A stretch of 56,664 bases of DNA. Origin: Caryophanales bacterium (GTDB lineage Bacteria; Bacillota; Bacilli; Bacillales; Amphibacillaceae). Position numbers and translations under genes: made by a program. Where the stretch lies: the NCBI GenBank assembly GCA_029257405.1, contig JARIBO010000023.1, forward strand, positions 1-56,664, given 5' to 3'. Positions 1 through 9,981 of the stretch are shown one piece after another. The notes below the pieces were generated by a model. The model was not told where the DNA came from. It did not search any database and saw only the letters and a list, made by a program, of their open reading frames with translations. The first letter of the stretch is position 1. Each line of letters begins with the position of its first letter.

Positions 1-3
1 TTG

Positions 4-118
4 TCTGGTAGTTATCGCGAAGAGGTCACACCTGTTCCCATCTCGAACACAGTAGTTAAGCTCTTCAGCGCCGATGGTAGTTGAGACTTTGTCTCTGCAA
101 GAGTAGGTCGCCGCCAGT
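4..118 (+). rRNA. rrf: 5S ribosomal RNA
   Basis: The sequence carries the highly conserved 5S core (GGTCACACCTGTTCCCAT, GAACACAGTAGTTAAGCTC, GATGGTAGT). Its ends pair as the terminal helix: CTGG at 5-8 with CCAG at 114-117. The length of about 115 nt is normal for Firmicutes. It is the last gene of an rRNA operon whose 16S and 23S genes would lie upstream of the window. The exact ends are estimated from the pairing. Confidence 0.95.
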
Positions 119-124
119 CAATCC

Positions 125-170
125 ATAGAGGTTCCTTTGAATATTCATTCAAAGGAACCTCTATTTTTGT
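125..170 (+). terminator. rRNA operon terminator
   Basis: A perfect 18-bp hairpin (125-142 with 147-164, loop ATTC) is followed by a T tract. It sits directly after the 5S gene and should end the rRNA transcript and insulate the ctsR operon. Confidence 0.93.
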
Positions 171-187
171 GTTTTAAATAATAAAAA

Positions 188-216
188 TTGAAAAAAATGA
201 TAATTATTAGTATACT
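188..216 (+). promoter_or_regulatory. ctsR operon promoter
   Basis: A SigA-type promoter: TTGAAA at 188-193, a 17-nt spacer, TATACT at 211-216. The CtsR operator begins 7 nt downstream, so the repressor would cover the transcription start. Confidence 0.8.
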
Positions 217-222
217 AAAGAT

Positions 223-239
223 AGTCAAAGTTAGTCAAA
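223..239 (+). promoter_or_regulatory. CtsR operator
   Basis: A direct heptad repeat, AGTCAAA-N3-AGTCAAA (223-229 and 233-239), matches the known CtsR consensus exactly. Its position between the -10 box and the ctsR ribosome binding site implies repression, with autoregulation of the class III heat-shock operon. Confidence 0.93.
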
Positions 240-270
240 GTCAACAACAATGTATAAAGGGGGCAGACTG

Positions 271-732
271 ATGAGTATTTCAGATATTATCGAAGCTTAT
301 TTAAAAGAAATATTTAAAAGCAAAGGCGATGAAATGATTGAAATAAAACGAAATGAAATGGCCGATCACTTTGAATGTGTGCCATCGCAAATAAATTATG
401 TTATAAATACAAGATTTACGGTCGAAAGAGGGTATTTGATAGAAAGTAAACGTGGTGGCGGTGGTTATATAAGAATCATTCGAATCGAACACCGAGATGA
501 TTCTCATTTAATTGATGATATAATTAAATTAATTAATCCAGAAGTAAGTCAGCAAGTAGCTGAGAATGTTCTTGAAAGACTGTATAATAAAGAAATAATT
601 ACTAAACGTGAAGAGAAGATTATTTTAAGTGCGATTGATCGGGAAACGTTAGCTGTAAAATTACCTTATCGAGATGAAATACGAGCACGCATACTAACAA
701 ATATTTTCAGTACATTAAAATATATGAAGTAA
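271..732 (+). CDS. ctsR: CtsR, class III heat-shock repressor
   Basis: CtsR is a dimeric winged-helix repressor of clp genes, inactivated by heat and controlled by McsB. The 153-residue product equals the S. aureus length. It has an N-terminal helix-turn-helix (about residues 25-50, with VPSQINYVINTRF) and the diagnostic glycine-rich wing RGGGGYIRI at 61-69, followed by a helical C-terminal dimerisation domain. The start at 271 was chosen because AAAGGGGG lies about 7 nt upstream; an in-frame ATG at 250 has no ribosome binding site. It is first gene of ctsR-mcsA-mcsB-clpC and sits behind its own operator at 223-239. Confidence 0.97.
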   Translation: MSISDIIEAYLKEIFKSKGDEMIEIKRNEMADHFECVPSQINYVINTRFTVERGYLIESKRGGGGYIRIIRIEHRDDSHLIDDIIKLINPEVSQQVAENVLERLYNKEIITKREEKIILSAIDRETLAVKLPYRDEIRARILTNIFSTLKYMK

Positions 733-751
733 TTGCATGAGGAGGATTTTA

Positions 752-1282
752 ATGAAATGCACTGAGTGTGATAAAAGATCAGCAACATTACATTTTACGA
801 AAATTGTTAATGGTAAGAAGCAAGAAATTCATTTATGTCAACCTTGTGCAATTAAACAAGAAGAGTCTATGATAGAGGACACATATAAATTACATGATTT
901 ATTAACCGGTCTATTTAATTTTGATACAAATGCAGTAAACTTAGAAATGGAAACGATTAAAAATAGTGAAAAAACAAATCTTATTTGTTCAAATTGTGAA
1001 CTGAGCTTTCATGATTTTAGACGGATAGGTAAGTTTGGTTGTAGTGAGTGTTACGCATCATTTGAGTCGCGCTTAAATCCAATATTAAAAAGAGTGCATA
1101 GTGGTAATACAAAACATATAGGAAAAATACCTAAACGTGCTGGTGGAAGTTTGCATCAAAAGAAAGAATTAGAAACTTATCGCGAACGTTTAAAAAAATT
1201 GATTATTGAAGAAGAATTTGAAGAAGCAGCCGTAATTCGTGATACAATAAGAAAAATAGAAAAAGCGACTGATAGAGAGTAG
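752..1282 (+). CDS. mcsA: McsA, zinc-binding activator of McsB
   Basis: McsA activates the protein-arginine kinase McsB and links it to CtsR and ClpC. The 176-residue product has four CXXC pairs (C3/C6, C29/C32, C79/C82, C97/C100), the expected two zinc modules, and a C-terminal UVR-type helical hairpin at about 137-171. The start at 752 follows GAGGAGG; a methionine 15 nt upstream in the same frame lacks a ribosome binding site. It lies 19 nt after ctsR and 9 nt before mcsB, so the genes are probably cotranscribed. Confidence 0.95.
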   Translation: MKCTECDKRSATLHFTKIVNGKKQEIHLCQPCAIKQEESMIEDTYKLHDLLTGLFNFDTNAVNLEMETIKNSEKTNLICSNCELSFHDFRRIGKFGCSECYASFESRLNPILKRVHSGNTKHIGKIPKRAGGSLHQKKELETYRERLKKLIIEEEFEEAAVIRDTIRKIEKATDRE

Positions 1283-1291
1283 GTTTGAATA

Positions 1292-2353
1292 ATGACATTG
1301 GAAAACTTTATCGATGAAGCAATAAGTCCTTGGATGAGGGAAGATGGACCTGAGAATGATATTGTCCTAAGTACACGTATTAGGCTAGCTCGTAATTTAA
1401 CAAAAGAAAAATTCCCGATTATTGCAGAAGAAAAAGACTTAGATAATTTAGGGCTAAAAATAAAAAATAAGTATAATAAACGGACTTTTAAAGATTATAA
1501 GAATCTAGAATACATATCAATGAGTGATTTATCTCATGTTGAAAAAAGAGTTCTAGTGGAAAAGCATTTAATTAGCCCATATCTAGCTAAAACACATTCA
1601 ACTGGTGTTTTAATTTCTGAAAATGAAAAAGTATCTGTTATGATAAATGAAGAAGATCATATAAGAATACAAATTTATTTTTCTGGTTTTCAAATAAATG
1701 AAGCTTTAGAAGCTTCGTTTGCGTTTGACGACTGGCTTGAAGAAGATTTAGATTACGCATTTGATGAAGAAAAAGGTTATTTGACAAGCTGTCCTACAAA
1801 TACGGGAACAGGTATGAGAGCGTCTGTTATGATTCATCTACCAGGGCTAGTTTTAACAAAAAGAATTAAAAGAATGTTACCTGCAATTAATCAACTTGGT
1901 TTTGTTGTAAGAGGCATCTATGGAGAAGGTACTGAAGCAACAGGTAACATCTTTCAAATATCTAATCAGATTACTTTAGGAAAGTCAGAAAAAGATATAA
2001 TTGATGATTTACGCATGATCGTTATTCAGTTAATTAAACAAGAACGAGAAGCAAGAACACGTTTATTAAAAAATTCTAAAGTAACTTTAGAAGATAGAAT
2101 ATGTAGATCATTTGGAATATTAAGGTATAGTAGAATCATGGAGTCAAAAGAAGCAGCAACACGAATATCAGATGTGAAATTAGGGATTGATTTAGGTATA
2201 ATTGAAGGGTTATCACATAGTATTTTAAATGAGCTAATCACTTTAACTCAGCCTGGATTTTTACAACATTATGCAGGTAAGATTTTAGCAGTCGAAGAAC
2301 GCGATAAATTAAGAGCAAAGTTAATTAGAGAAAGATTGAAAATAAAGAATTAA
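1292..2353 (+). CDS. mcsB: McsB, protein-arginine kinase
   Basis: McsB is a phosphagen-kinase-fold enzyme that phosphorylates arginine in proteins, marking them for ClpCP and inactivating CtsR. The sequence shows the nucleotide-binding [10 protein letters not shown] at 27-36, the cysteine-containing [15 protein letters not shown] block near residue 165, and [13 protein letters not shown] with the following ATP-site strand. The 353 residues are within the family range. The ribosome binding site is weak (AGTAGG), which fits translation following mcsA 9 nt upstream. Confidence 0.95.
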   Translation: MTLENFIDEAISPWMREDGPENDIVLSTRIRLARNLTKEKFPIIAEEKDLDNLGLKIKNKYNKRTFKDYKNLEYISMSDLSHVEKRVLVEKHLISPYLAKTHSTGVLISENEKVSVMINEEDHIRIQIYFSGFQINEALEASFAFDDWLEEDLDYAFDEEKGYLTSCPTNTGTGMRASVMIHLPGLVLTKRIKRMLPAINQLGFVVRGIYGEGTEATGNIFQISNQITLGKSEKDIIDDLRMIVIQLIKQEREARTRLLKNSKVTLEDRICRSFGILRYSRIMESKEAATRISDVKLGIDLGIIEGLSHSILNELITLTQPGFLQHYAGKILAVEERDKLRAKLIRERLKIKN

Positions 2354-2370
2354 ACTAGGGGGAATTATAT

Positions 2371-4800
2371 ATGATGTTTGGAAAATTTACTAAAAGAGCT
2401 CAAAGTGTCTTAAAGTTATCTCAAGAAGAAGCTTTACGTTTAAAACATAACAATATAGGTACAGAACATATTTTATTAGGGTTAATTCGTGAAGAAGAAG
2501 GAATTGCAGCTAAAGCATTAATTGAATTGGGACTAGACGCGAAAGTGATTAAAGAAGAGGTAGAAAATTTAATTGGTGAAGGTAAAGTATCAGTCAATAC
2601 AATACACTACACACCACGTGCTAAAAAAGTAATTGAATTATCTCAAGATGAAGCGCGTAAATTAAGTCATACTTATGTCGGAACAGAACATATATTACTA
2701 GGTCTAATTCGAGAAGGTGAAGGTGTCGCTTCACGTGTATTAACTAATCTTGATGTGAGTCTTAATAAAGCAAGACAGCAAGTACTTCAATTATTAGGGG
2801 CAAGTGAAAGTGCTGGGGCACGTGCAGGACGTGGAGAGCAAGGAAAAAGTGGTAGAACACCTACTTTAGACTCTTTAGCACGCGATTTAACTGAAAGTGT
2901 TAAAGAAGGGAAAATTGATCCTGTAATTGGAAGAGATGCTGAAATTGAAAGAATTATTCAAATCTTAAGTCGTCGTACGAAAAACAATCCAGTTCTAATT
3001 GGAGAGCCTGGAGTTGGTAAAACAGCTGTAGTTGAAGGGCTAGCACATCAAATTGTGGTGAATGAAGTGCCAGAATTGCTTAAAGATAAGCGCGTTATGA
3101 CACTTGATATGGGAACTGTAGTCGCAGGTACGAAATACCGCGGGGAATTTGAAGATCGTCTAAAAAAAGTAATGGATGAAATTAGAAACGCTGGAAATGT
3201 TATTTTATTTATTGATGAACTTCATACTTTAATAGGTGCTGGTGGTGCAGAAGGTGCAATCGACGCATCAAATATTTTAAAGCCTGCACTCTCAAGAGGT
3301 GAGATTCAGTGTGTTGGAGCAACTACACTCGATGAATACCGTAAGTATATCGAGAAAGACGCAGCTTTAGAACGTCGTTTCCAACCAATTCAAGTTGGTG
3401 AACCATCAGTAGAAGAAACAGAAGAAATTTTAAGAGGTTTACGTGATCGCTATGAAGCACATCACCGCGTGAAAATAACGGAGGAAGCTATTGTAGCAGC
3501 TGCGAACCTTTCACATCGTTACATCTCAGATCGCTTTTTACCTGATAAAGCAATCGATTTAATTGATGAAGCAGGTTCGAAGGTACGTTTACGTTCATAT
3601 AAAATACCAGAAAACTTAAAAGAATTAGAAGCAAAACTAGAAGATGCAAAAAAAGAGAAAGATTCAGCAGTTTTAAGTCAAGAATTTGAAACAGCTGCAT
3701 CTTTAAGGGACACAGAAAAAAGATTGCAAATTAAAGTAGAAGAAACAAATAATAAGTGGAAAGAAAAACAAGGCCAAGAAGATGCAGAAGTAACTGAAGA
3801 AGATATCGCAAGTGTTGTATCAACTTGGACAGGTATCCCTGTTGTTAAATTAACTAAAGGGGAAACAGACCGCTTATTAAATATGGAAGAAGAACTTCAT
3901 AACCGAATCATTGGACAGTCAGAAGCAGTTACTGCTGTTTCTAAAGCGATTCGTAGAGCGCGTGCAGGTCTAAAGGACCCTAAGCGTCCAATTGGGTCAT
4001 TTATCTTTTTAGGGCCTACAGGTGTAGGAAAAACAGAACTAGCACGTGCGTTAGCTGAAACAATGTTTGCTGATGAAGATGCAATGATTCGGATTGATAT
4101 GTCTGAGTATATGGAAAAACACTCGACGTCTCGTTTAGTAGGATCTCCTCCAGGTTATGTAGGATACGAAGAAGGTGGACAATTAACAGAACTTGTTCGT
4201 AGAAAACCTTATTCTGTTATTTTATTAGATGAAATTGAAAAAGCGCATCCAGAAGTCTTTAATATCTTACTACAAGTACTAGAAGACGGGCGTTTAACAG
4301 ATTCTAAAGGACGCGTAATTGATTTTAACAACACAGTGTTAATTATGACGTCAAACGTTGGGGCAAGTGAACTTAAAAAGAACAGTTCTGTTGGATTTAA
4401 TTTAGAAGAAGAAGGTCAAGATTATAAAGACATGAAAGAAAAAGTAACGACAGAATTAAAGCGCACATTCAGACCAGAATTTTTAAATAGAATTGATGAA
4501 ACAATTGTCTTCCACTCATTAGAAAAGAAACATATGAAAGAGATAGTAACTTTAATGATTAAAGAAGTTCAAGACCGAATGAAAGCACAAGAAATAAACT
4601 TTACTATTACAGATGGGGCACTTGAAAAAATTGCTGAAGAAGGTTATGAACCAGAATATGGTGCACGTCCACTTAGACGTTCAATTCAAAAAAACATTGA
4701 AGATTTACTTTCAGAAGAAGTATTAAAAGGTACAGTTATAAAAGGTGAAAATGCAAGAATAGGTTTAAATTCTAAAGGTGAATTTAGTATATTAAAATAA
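2371..4800 (+). CDS. clpC: ClpC, AAA+ unfoldase of the Clp protease
   Basis: ClpC is a hexameric ATPase that unfolds substrates for ClpP. The 809-residue product has two N-terminal Clp repeats (about 1-145), AAA+ module 1 with Walker A GEPGVGKT at 211-218, a middle domain with a UVR-like segment (about 425-445), and AAA+ module 2 with Walker A GPTGVGKT near 548. The VGF tripeptide of the ClpP-docking loop is present. AGGGGG lies 8 nt before the ATG at 2371; the adjacent ATG at 2374 is possible and changes one residue. It is the last gene of the CtsR operon and is followed by a terminator. Confidence 0.98.
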   Translation: MMFGKFTKRAQSVLKLSQEEALRLKHNNIGTEHILLGLIREEEGIAAKALIELGLDAKVIKEEVENLIGEGKVSVNTIHYTPRAKKVIELSQDEARKLSHTYVGTEHILLGLIREGEGVASRVLTNLDVSLNKARQQVLQLLGASESAGARAGRGEQGKSGRTPTLDSLARDLTESVKEGKIDPVIGRDAEIERIIQILSRRTKNNPVLIGEPGVGKTAVVEGLAHQIVVNEVPELLKDKRVMTLDMGTVVAGTKYRGEFEDRLKKVMDEIRNAGNVILFIDELHTLIGAGGAEGAIDASNILKPALSRGEIQCVGATTLDEYRKYIEKDAALERRFQPIQVGEPSVEETEEILRGLRDRYEAHHRVKITEEAIVAAANLSHRYISDRFLPDKAIDLIDEAGSKVRLRSYKIPENLKELEAKLEDAKKEKDSAVLSQEFETAASLRDTEKRLQIKVEETNNKWKEKQGQEDAEVTEEDIASVVSTWTGIPVVKLTKGETDRLLNMEEELHNRIIGQSEAVTAVSKAIRRARAGLKDPKRPIGSFIFLGPTGVGKTELARALAETMFADEDAMIRIDMSEYMEKHSTSRLVGSPPGYVGYEEGGQLTELVRRKPYSVILLDEIEKAHPEVFNILLQVLEDGRLTDSKGRVIDFNNTVLIMTSNVGASELKKNSSVGFNLEEEGQDYKDMKEKVTTELKRTFRPEFLNRIDETIVFHSLEKKHMKEIVTLMIKEVQDRMKAQEINFTITDGALEKIAEEGYEPEYGARPLRRSIQKNIEDLLSEEVLKGTVIKGENARIGLNSKGEFSILK

Positions 4801-4810
4801 ATAACTAACA

Positions 4811-4850
4811 CAGAAAAGCTAGCGATTTAATCCTAGCTTTTCTGTTTGTT
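4811..4850 (+). terminator. Terminator after clpC
   Basis: A 12-bp hairpin (4811-4822 with 4833-4844) is followed by TTTGTT, 10 nt after the clpC stop. radA begins 23 nt further on, so it may also be reached by read-through. Confidence 0.85.
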
Positions 4851-4872
4851 AAATTAAGAAAGAAGGTATTAG

Positions 4873-6240
4873 ATGGCAAAAGTTAAAACAAAATATGTCT
4901 GTCAAGAATGTGGTTACCAGTCTTTACGTTGGATGGGTAAGTGCCCAACCTGTCAAGAATGGGAAACGATGGTAGAAGAAATCACAACACCACAAAGCAA
5001 ACGTAATGCGATAATTTCACCAGGTACAGAAAAGCCTGAACAGATAACAAAAATAGTTTCAAGAGAAGAAAAAAGAATGACTGTAGAGATGGATGAATTT
5101 AATCGCGTTTTAGGAGGCGGCGTTGTACCAGGTTCAGTTGTCCTAATTGGTGGAGACCCAGGTATAGGAAAATCTACTTTACTTTTACAAATATCAGATC
5201 AAGTAGCAAAACAAAAGGGACATACTGTTTTGTATATCTCAGGAGAAGAATCGATGCAACAAACAAAATTAAGAGCTGACAGGTTAAAAGTAACATCAGA
5301 TGACTTATATGTTTTGACTGAAACTAATCTACAGTATATTACACATCAAATCATTCAAGATAAACCTTCTCTTGTTGTCATCGATTCGATTCAAACAATT
5401 TTTAAAGAAGATGTAACAAGCGCACCAGGAAGTGTAACTCAAGTTCGAGAGTGTACAATGGAATTAACAAAGGTTGCAAAAGCGCACGGGATTCCAATCT
5501 TTATTGTCGGTCATGTTACTAAAGAAGGGGCGATTGCTGGTCCTCGTATGTTAGAACATATGGTAGATGCCGTGTTATATTTTGAAGGCGAACGTCATCA
5601 TACTTACCGTATTTTAAGAGGCGTTAAAAATAGATTTGGAAGTACAAATGAAATGGGTATTTTTGAAATGAAAGAGCTTGGACTTGTCGAAGTTTTAAAC
5701 CCATCAGAAGTGTTTCTAGAAGAAAGATCTAGTGGAGCTTCTGGGTCTACCGTTGTTGCTTCAATGGAAGGGACGCGTCCTGTCTTAGTGGAAATTCAAG
5801 CACTTATATCTCCGTCAAGCTTCGGAAATCCTAGAAGAATGGCAACAGGCGTTGATTCAAATCGTGTTCCGTTATTAATGGCAGTTCTTGAAAAACGTGT
5901 CGGTTTAATGTTACAAAATCAAGATGCTTATATTAAAGTAGCAGGTGGGGTAAAGCTTGATGAACCAGCAATTGATCTTGCTATTGCGATGAGTATAGCT
6001 TCAAGTTTTAAAGACCAACCAACGAGCCCAGAAGATATTTTTATTGGTGAAGTTGGATTAACAGGTGAAATTAGACGTGTTTCAAGAATAGAACAACGTG
6101 TTAAAGAAGCGACAAAATTAGGTTTTAAACGAATTATTTGTTCAAAAAATAATTTAGATGGTTGGACACCTCCAAAAGGCATTGAAATTGTCGGGGTAAA
6201 TACCGTTCAAGAAGCGTTGAGAGTAGGTTTAGGGATATAA
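4873..6240 (+). CDS. radA: RadA, DNA branch-migration helicase
   Basis: RadA is a RecA-related ATPase that extends recombination intermediates and helps repair forks. The 455-residue product has the N-terminal C4 zinc finger (C10, C13, C24, C27), Walker [11 protein letters not shown] at 93-102, the RadA-specific KNRFG motif at 252-256, and a C-terminal Lon-protease-like domain that binds DNA and lacks proteolysis. The start follows AGAAAGAAGG. Its place between clpC and yacL is the usual Bacillales order. Confidence 0.97.
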   Translation: MAKVKTKYVCQECGYQSLRWMGKCPTCQEWETMVEEITTPQSKRNAIISPGTEKPEQITKIVSREEKRMTVEMDEFNRVLGGGVVPGSVVLIGGDPGIGKSTLLLQISDQVAKQKGHTVLYISGEESMQQTKLRADRLKVTSDDLYVLTETNLQYITHQIIQDKPSLVVIDSIQTIFKEDVTSAPGSVTQVRECTMELTKVAKAHGIPIFIVGHVTKEGAIAGPRMLEHMVDAVLYFEGERHHTYRILRGVKNRFGSTNEMGIFEMKELGLVEVLNPSEVFLEERSSGASGSTVVASMEGTRPVLVEIQALISPSSFGNPRRMATGVDSNRVPLLMAVLEKRVGLMLQNQDAYIKVAGGVKLDEPAIDLAIAMSIASSFKDQPTSPEDIFIGEVGLTGEIRRVSRIEQRVKEATKLGFKRIICSKNNLDGWTPPKGIEIVGVNTVQEALRVGLGI

Positions 6241-6266
6241 AAAGTAAATAAGCGTGTAGCAGTATA

Positions 6267-6295
6267 TTGACAGTATAATATAATTATGCTAAAAT
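6267..6295 (+). promoter_or_regulatory. Promoter upstream of yacL
   Basis: TTGACA (6267-6272), 17 nt, TAAAAT (6290-6295). It is followed by about 90 nt of AT-rich leader. An imperfect inverted repeat (GTAGCAGTATATTGAC near 6256 against a complementary copy near 6315-6335) surrounds it, with no known factor assigned. Confidence 0.75.
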
Positions 6296-6386
6296 TTAAT
6301 CTTTTGTTAAATTGACGGTAATATATTGCTATGCTATTATTATTTACTAAAGGTAAGAAGGATTTAAAATATAAGGAGGTGGGGGA

Positions 6387-7493
6387 ATGTTAGAAAAAGT
6401 AGTTCATTTGTTTTTTATAATTACTGGTGCCACAATTGGATTTTTATATAGTCCAGACATTGTTCATTTTTTTAATTTGGAGCATATTAAATGGAGTACA
6501 TCTCCGTATATAGGCTTAGTTGTTTTTGCTATTATATTTTTTGTAATTTCATATTTTATAGTCGATTATATAGTGGGCTTCTTACGTTGGATAGAAGAAG
6601 GTTTAATTAAATTACCTGTGATTGATTTATTTTTTGGGAGCCTCGGCTTAATTATAGGATTAGTCGTAGCTTATTTAATTAATATCCCCATCCAAGATAT
6701 AGGCTTAAAAATAGTTTCAGAAATTTTGCCATTATTTATTACGATAATTTTAGCTTATCTTGGGTTCCAAGTTGGTTTTAGAAGGCGAGCTGAATTTACA
6801 GAACTGATGTCGGTAAATAGAAAAGAAAGAAATAAGTCTATTACAGCGACCGAAAACCAGGAAGCAGAATCTGATAAAGCGTCAAGCAATGTAAGACCCA
6901 AAATACTCGATACAAGTGTTATTATTGATGGGCGCATCGCTGATGTTTGTCAAACGAATTTTTTAGAAGGACCCATTGTTATTCCACAGTTTATTTTAGG
7001 AGAGCTACAACACATTGCAGATTCATCCGACGCTCTTAAACGAAACCGTGGGCGTCGAGGTTTGGATATTTTAAATAAGATACAAAAAGAATTGCCAATC
7101 GAAGTTGAGATTTATAATGGAGATTTTGAAGATGTTCCAGAAGTTGATAGTAAGCTAGTTCGCTTAGCACAATTAATCGATGGTGTAGTTGTCACAAATG
7201 ACTTTAACTTAAATAAAGTTTGTGATTTTCAAGGTGTGCCTGTTTTAAATATCAATGATTTAGCTAACGCTGTTAAGCCGGTTGTTATTCCAGGAGAAGA
7301 ATTAATTGTTCAAGTGATTAAAGATGGAAAAGAAAAGCGCCAAGGTGTTGCTTATTTAGATGATGGTACAATGATAGTTGTTGAAGATGGTCGAGATTAT
7401 ATCGGCGAAACAATTGAAGTAATTATTACGAGTGTTTTACAAACATCAGCAGGCCGAATGATTTTTGCTAAGCCTAAAGCACTTGAAAAGTAG
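6387..7493 (+). CDS. yacL: YacL-like membrane PIN-TRAM protein
   Basis: A membrane-anchored putative RNase. The N-terminal ~130 residues contain four hydrophobic segments. A PIN nuclease domain follows, opening with the acidic DTSVIIDGR at about 175-183 and with later conserved acids, as in [17 protein letters not shown]-binding domain occupies the C-terminus (about 292-360). The 368 residues match the YacL family, which sits between radA and gltX in Bacillales. The cellular substrate is not established. The start follows AAGGAGGTGGGGG. Confidence 0.9.
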   Translation: MLEKVVHLFFIITGATIGFLYSPDIVHFFNLEHIKWSTSPYIGLVVFAIIFFVISYFIVDYIVGFLRWIEEGLIKLPVIDLFFGSLGLIIGLVVAYLINIPIQDIGLKIVSEILPLFITIILAYLGFQVGFRRRAEFTELMSVNRKERNKSITATENQEAESDKASSNVRPKILDTSVIIDGRIADVCQTNFLEGPIVIPQFILGELQHIADSSDALKRNRGRRGLDILNKIQKELPIEVEIYNGDFEDVPEVDSKLVRLAQLIDGVVVTNDFNLNKVCDFQGVPVLNINDLANAVKPVVIPGEELIVQVIKDGKEKRQGVAYLDDGTMIVVEDGRDYIGETIEVIITSVLQTSAGRMIFAKPKALEK

Positions 7494-7533
7494 TTTAAAA
7501 AAAGGTATAACAAAGGTAGAGAGGGGAACAATA

Positions 7534-9003
7534 ATGACAAAAGAAGTACGCGTACGTTATGCACCAAGCCCAACAGGAGATTTACATATAGGTAATGCGA
7601 GGACTGCTTTATTTAATTATTTATATGCCAGACATTTTAATGGAAAGTTTATTATTAGAACTGAAGATACAGATATAAAAAGAAATGTTGAAGGTGGCGA
7701 AGAAAGCCAATTAACATATTTAAAGTGGCTCGGATTAGACTGGGATGAAGGTCCAGATAAAGGTGGAGACTTCGGACCATATCGTCAAATGGAGCGTTTA
7801 GATCTATATACAAAGTATGTTAATGATCTATTAGCTCGCGATTTAGCTTATGAATGTTTTATGACTGCTGAAGAATTAGAAGCAGAAAGAGAAGCACAAA
7901 TCGAAGCGGGTCAAGCGCCTCAGTATTCAGGTGCACATAGTAATTTAACAGAAGAAGAGCGTGAAGCATTTAGAGCAGAAGGTCGTGAACCGAGTATTCG
8001 TATTCGCGTACCTAAAAATAAAACATACACATTCAATGATATCGTAAGAGACAACATATCTTTTGAATCGAGTGATATTGGAGACTGGGTAATTGTTAAA
8101 AGAGATGGCATTCCAACATACAACTTTGCGGTTGTCATTGATGACCATTTAATGGAAATCTCGCATATTTTACGTGGGGAAGAACATATTTCAAATACAC
8201 CGAGACAATTAATGGTTTATGATGCGTTTGGTTGGGAAGCGCCTAAATTTGGACATATGACTTTAATTTTAAATGAAGAACGTAAAAAACTTAGTAAACG
8301 AGATCAGCATGTGATGCAATTTATTGAGCAATATAAAAATGAAGGTTATTTACCAGAAGCGTTATTTAACTTTATCACTTTACTCGGTTGGTCACCTACT
8401 GGTGAAGAAGAGATATTTAATCAAGAAAAACTTATTGAAATCTTTGATCCAGAACGCTTATCAACATCAGCGGCAGTCTTTGACCAGAATAAATTAAAGT
8501 GGATGAATGGTGAATACATTAAAAAAGCATCTAAAGAAGAAGTCATTGCATTGGCGCTACCACATTTAATTGAAGCAGGAATCGTTGATTCTGACATGGA
8601 CTCAGCTAAACGTGACTGGGTTGAAGAAGTGATTGAACTTTATCAAGCGCAATTACATTATGGTTCAGAAATTGTACCATTAACTGATTTATTCTTTAAA
8701 ACTGAAATTGATTATGATGAAGCGGCACAAGCTGTTTTAAATGAAGAACAAGTTGTAGAAGTATTACAAGTGTTCACAGATAATTTAATCCATTTAGATG
8801 AATTTACTGCAGATGTAATTAAAGACCAAATCAAGGCTACACAAAAAGAAACAAAACATCGTGGTAAGAAATTATTTATGCCTATTCGTGTAGCAACAAC
8901 AGGTCAAACAAATGGTCCAGAATTACCAAAAGCAATTGAATTAATTGGTAAAGAAGTTATCTTAAAGCGTTTAGATACGTTACTATCAGAATTAGAAGCT
9001 TAA
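7534..9003 (+). CDS. gltX: Glutamyl-tRNA synthetase
   Basis: Charges tRNA-Glu with glutamate (and usually tRNA-Gln, as a non-discriminating enzyme in Bacillales). This is a class I synthetase of 489 residues with the HIGH-type signature HIGN at 18-21 and KMSKS-type KLSKR at 252-256. The C-terminal half is the anticodon-binding helical domain. The ATG at 7534 follows GAGGGG by 7 nt; in-frame upstream codons overlapping the end of yacL have no conserved sequence. It lies 40 nt after yacL and was probably transcribed with it. Confidence 0.97.
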   Translation: MTKEVRVRYAPSPTGDLHIGNARTALFNYLYARHFNGKFIIRTEDTDIKRNVEGGEESQLTYLKWLGLDWDEGPDKGGDFGPYRQMERLDLYTKYVNDLLARDLAYECFMTAEELEAEREAQIEAGQAPQYSGAHSNLTEEEREAFRAEGREPSIRIRVPKNKTYTFNDIVRDNISFESSDIGDWVIVKRDGIPTYNFAVVIDDHLMEISHILRGEEHISNTPRQLMVYDAFGWEAPKFGHMTLILNEERKKLSKRDQHVMQFIEQYKNEGYLPEALFNFITLLGWSPTGEEEIFNQEKLIEIFDPERLSTSAAVFDQNKLKWMNGEYIKKASKEEVIALALPHLIEAGIVDSDMDSAKRDWVEEVIELYQAQLHYGSEIVPLTDLFFKTEIDYDEAAQAVLNEEQVVEVLQVFTDNLIHLDEFTADVIKDQIKATQKETKHRGKKLFMPIRVATTGQTNGPELPKAIELIGKEVILKRLDTLLSELEA

Positions 9004-9025
9004 TCTTTTCACATTTTAGACAAAG

Positions 9026-9031
9026 TATAAT
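9026..9031 (+). promoter_or_regulatory. Candidate -10 box for the cysES T-box transcript
   Basis: TATAAT lies 22 nt after the gltX stop and about 25 nt before the T-box leader. No good -35 hexamer is seen at 16-18 nt (ATCTTT at 17 nt), so the assignment rests on the -10 and its position. Confidence 0.5.
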
Positions 9032-9055
9032 ATAGTAAAGATATAAATGTCAGAA

Positions 9056-9300
9056 ACGTTGATGAGGAAAAGTAAAAAAGAGTGTTTATTAACAGAGACA
9101 ATCACCGAGGCTGAAAGTGATTATAAATAATCTTTTTGAAATGCACCTCAGAGTCTACTATTGAACTTATAGTAAATAGTAGCGGATGCCACCGTTATCA
9201 GGATTAAGTTTAAAGATATCTTATCTTTTTAAACAGAGTGGGACCGCGTCTAAAAGCGCCTCTGTGTAATTTTATATTACATGGAGGTGCTTTTTTTTAT
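9056..9300 (+). ncRNA. T-box riboswitch, tRNA-Cys specific
   Basis: The leader before cysE has T-box hallmarks: the stem I start GATGAGGAAAAGTA, an AGAGA-type bulge region, a specifier loop with GAAATGCACC in which TGC (9142-9144) is a Cys codon, and the T-box core AGAGTGGGACCGCG at 9235-9248. A terminator follows (9256-9270 pairing with 9276-9290, then eight T). Uncharged tRNA-Cys should stabilise the antiterminator and switch on cysE and cysS when cysteine is scarce. Confidence 0.93.
9256..9298 (+). terminator. T-box conditional terminator
   Basis: A 15-bp stem with G-U pairs (9256-9270 and 9276-9290, loop TTTAT) is followed by eight T. It competes with the T-box antiterminator just upstream and ends 39 nt before cysE. 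Confidence 0.9.
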
Positions 9301-9336
9301 AGTTTCTTTCATTTTATTTTGAAAGGAGTGTTATTA

Positions 9337-9981
9337 ATGAATATGTTTAAACGAATGAAAGAAGATATGGATGTTGTTTTTGAACAAGATCCATCTGCGA
9401 GAAATTATTTTGAAGTTTTCTTAACTTATTCAGGTTTACATGCAATATGGTGGCACCGAGTTGCCCACCGTTTCTATAAATGGGGATTACATTTTATTGC
9501 AAGAGCCTTATCGCAATTTAGTCGTTTTTTAACGGGAATTGAAATCCATCCAGCAGCTGTAATCGGTAGACGTTTTTTTATTGACCATGGTATGGGTGTA
9601 GTTATTGGCGAAACATGTGAAATTGGAGATGATGTTATAATATATCAAGGTGTGACTTTAGGTGGGACCGGTCACATAAAAGGCAAACGTCATCCAACAG
9701 TTGAAGATCATGTTCTAATTGCAACAGGTGCTAAAGTATTAGGTGCTATTACAATTAGTAGAAATTCAAATATTGGTGGCGGGTCTGTTGTTTTAAAAGA
9801 TGTTCCTCCAAACGCAACAGTTGTTGGGATTCCTGGTCGAGTCGTGAAACAAGATGGTAAGAAAGTAACTGAAAAGTTAGATCACCACTTAATGCCAGAT
9901 CCAATAGCTGATCGTTTGAATAAAATGCAAAAAGAAATTGATGAACTAAGAATGGAATTAAATAAGAAGGGTGACGCATAA
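9337..9981 (+). CDS. cysE: Serine O-acetyltransferase
   Basis: Transfers acetyl from acetyl-CoA to serine, the first step of cysteine synthesis. The 214-residue product has the CysE N-terminal helical domain and a left-handed beta-helix of hexapeptide repeats (about 68-165, with EIHPAAVIG, VVIGETCEIGD and GVTLGGTG). The start at 9337 follows GAAAGGAG. A longer in-frame extension would translate the T-box terminator and is rejected. It ends with TAA directly abutting the cysS ATG, so the pair is translated together under the Cys T-box. Confidence 0.96.
   Translation: MNMFKRMKEDMDVVFEQDPSARNYFEVFLTYSGLHAIWWHRVAHRFYKWGLHFIARALSQFSRFLTGIEIHPAAVIGRRFFIDHGMGVVIGETCEIGDDVIIYQGVTLGGTGHIKGKRHPTVEDHVLIATGAKVLGAITISRNSNIGGGSVVLKDVPPNATVVGIPGRVVKQDGKKVTEKLDHHLMPDPIADRLNKMQKEIDELRMELNKKGDA

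Noticed and set aside
9238-9336. N-terminal extension of cysE by 33 residues
   Set aside because: It would translate the T-box core and terminator. The ATG at 9337 has a proper ribosome binding site and fits the family N-terminus.
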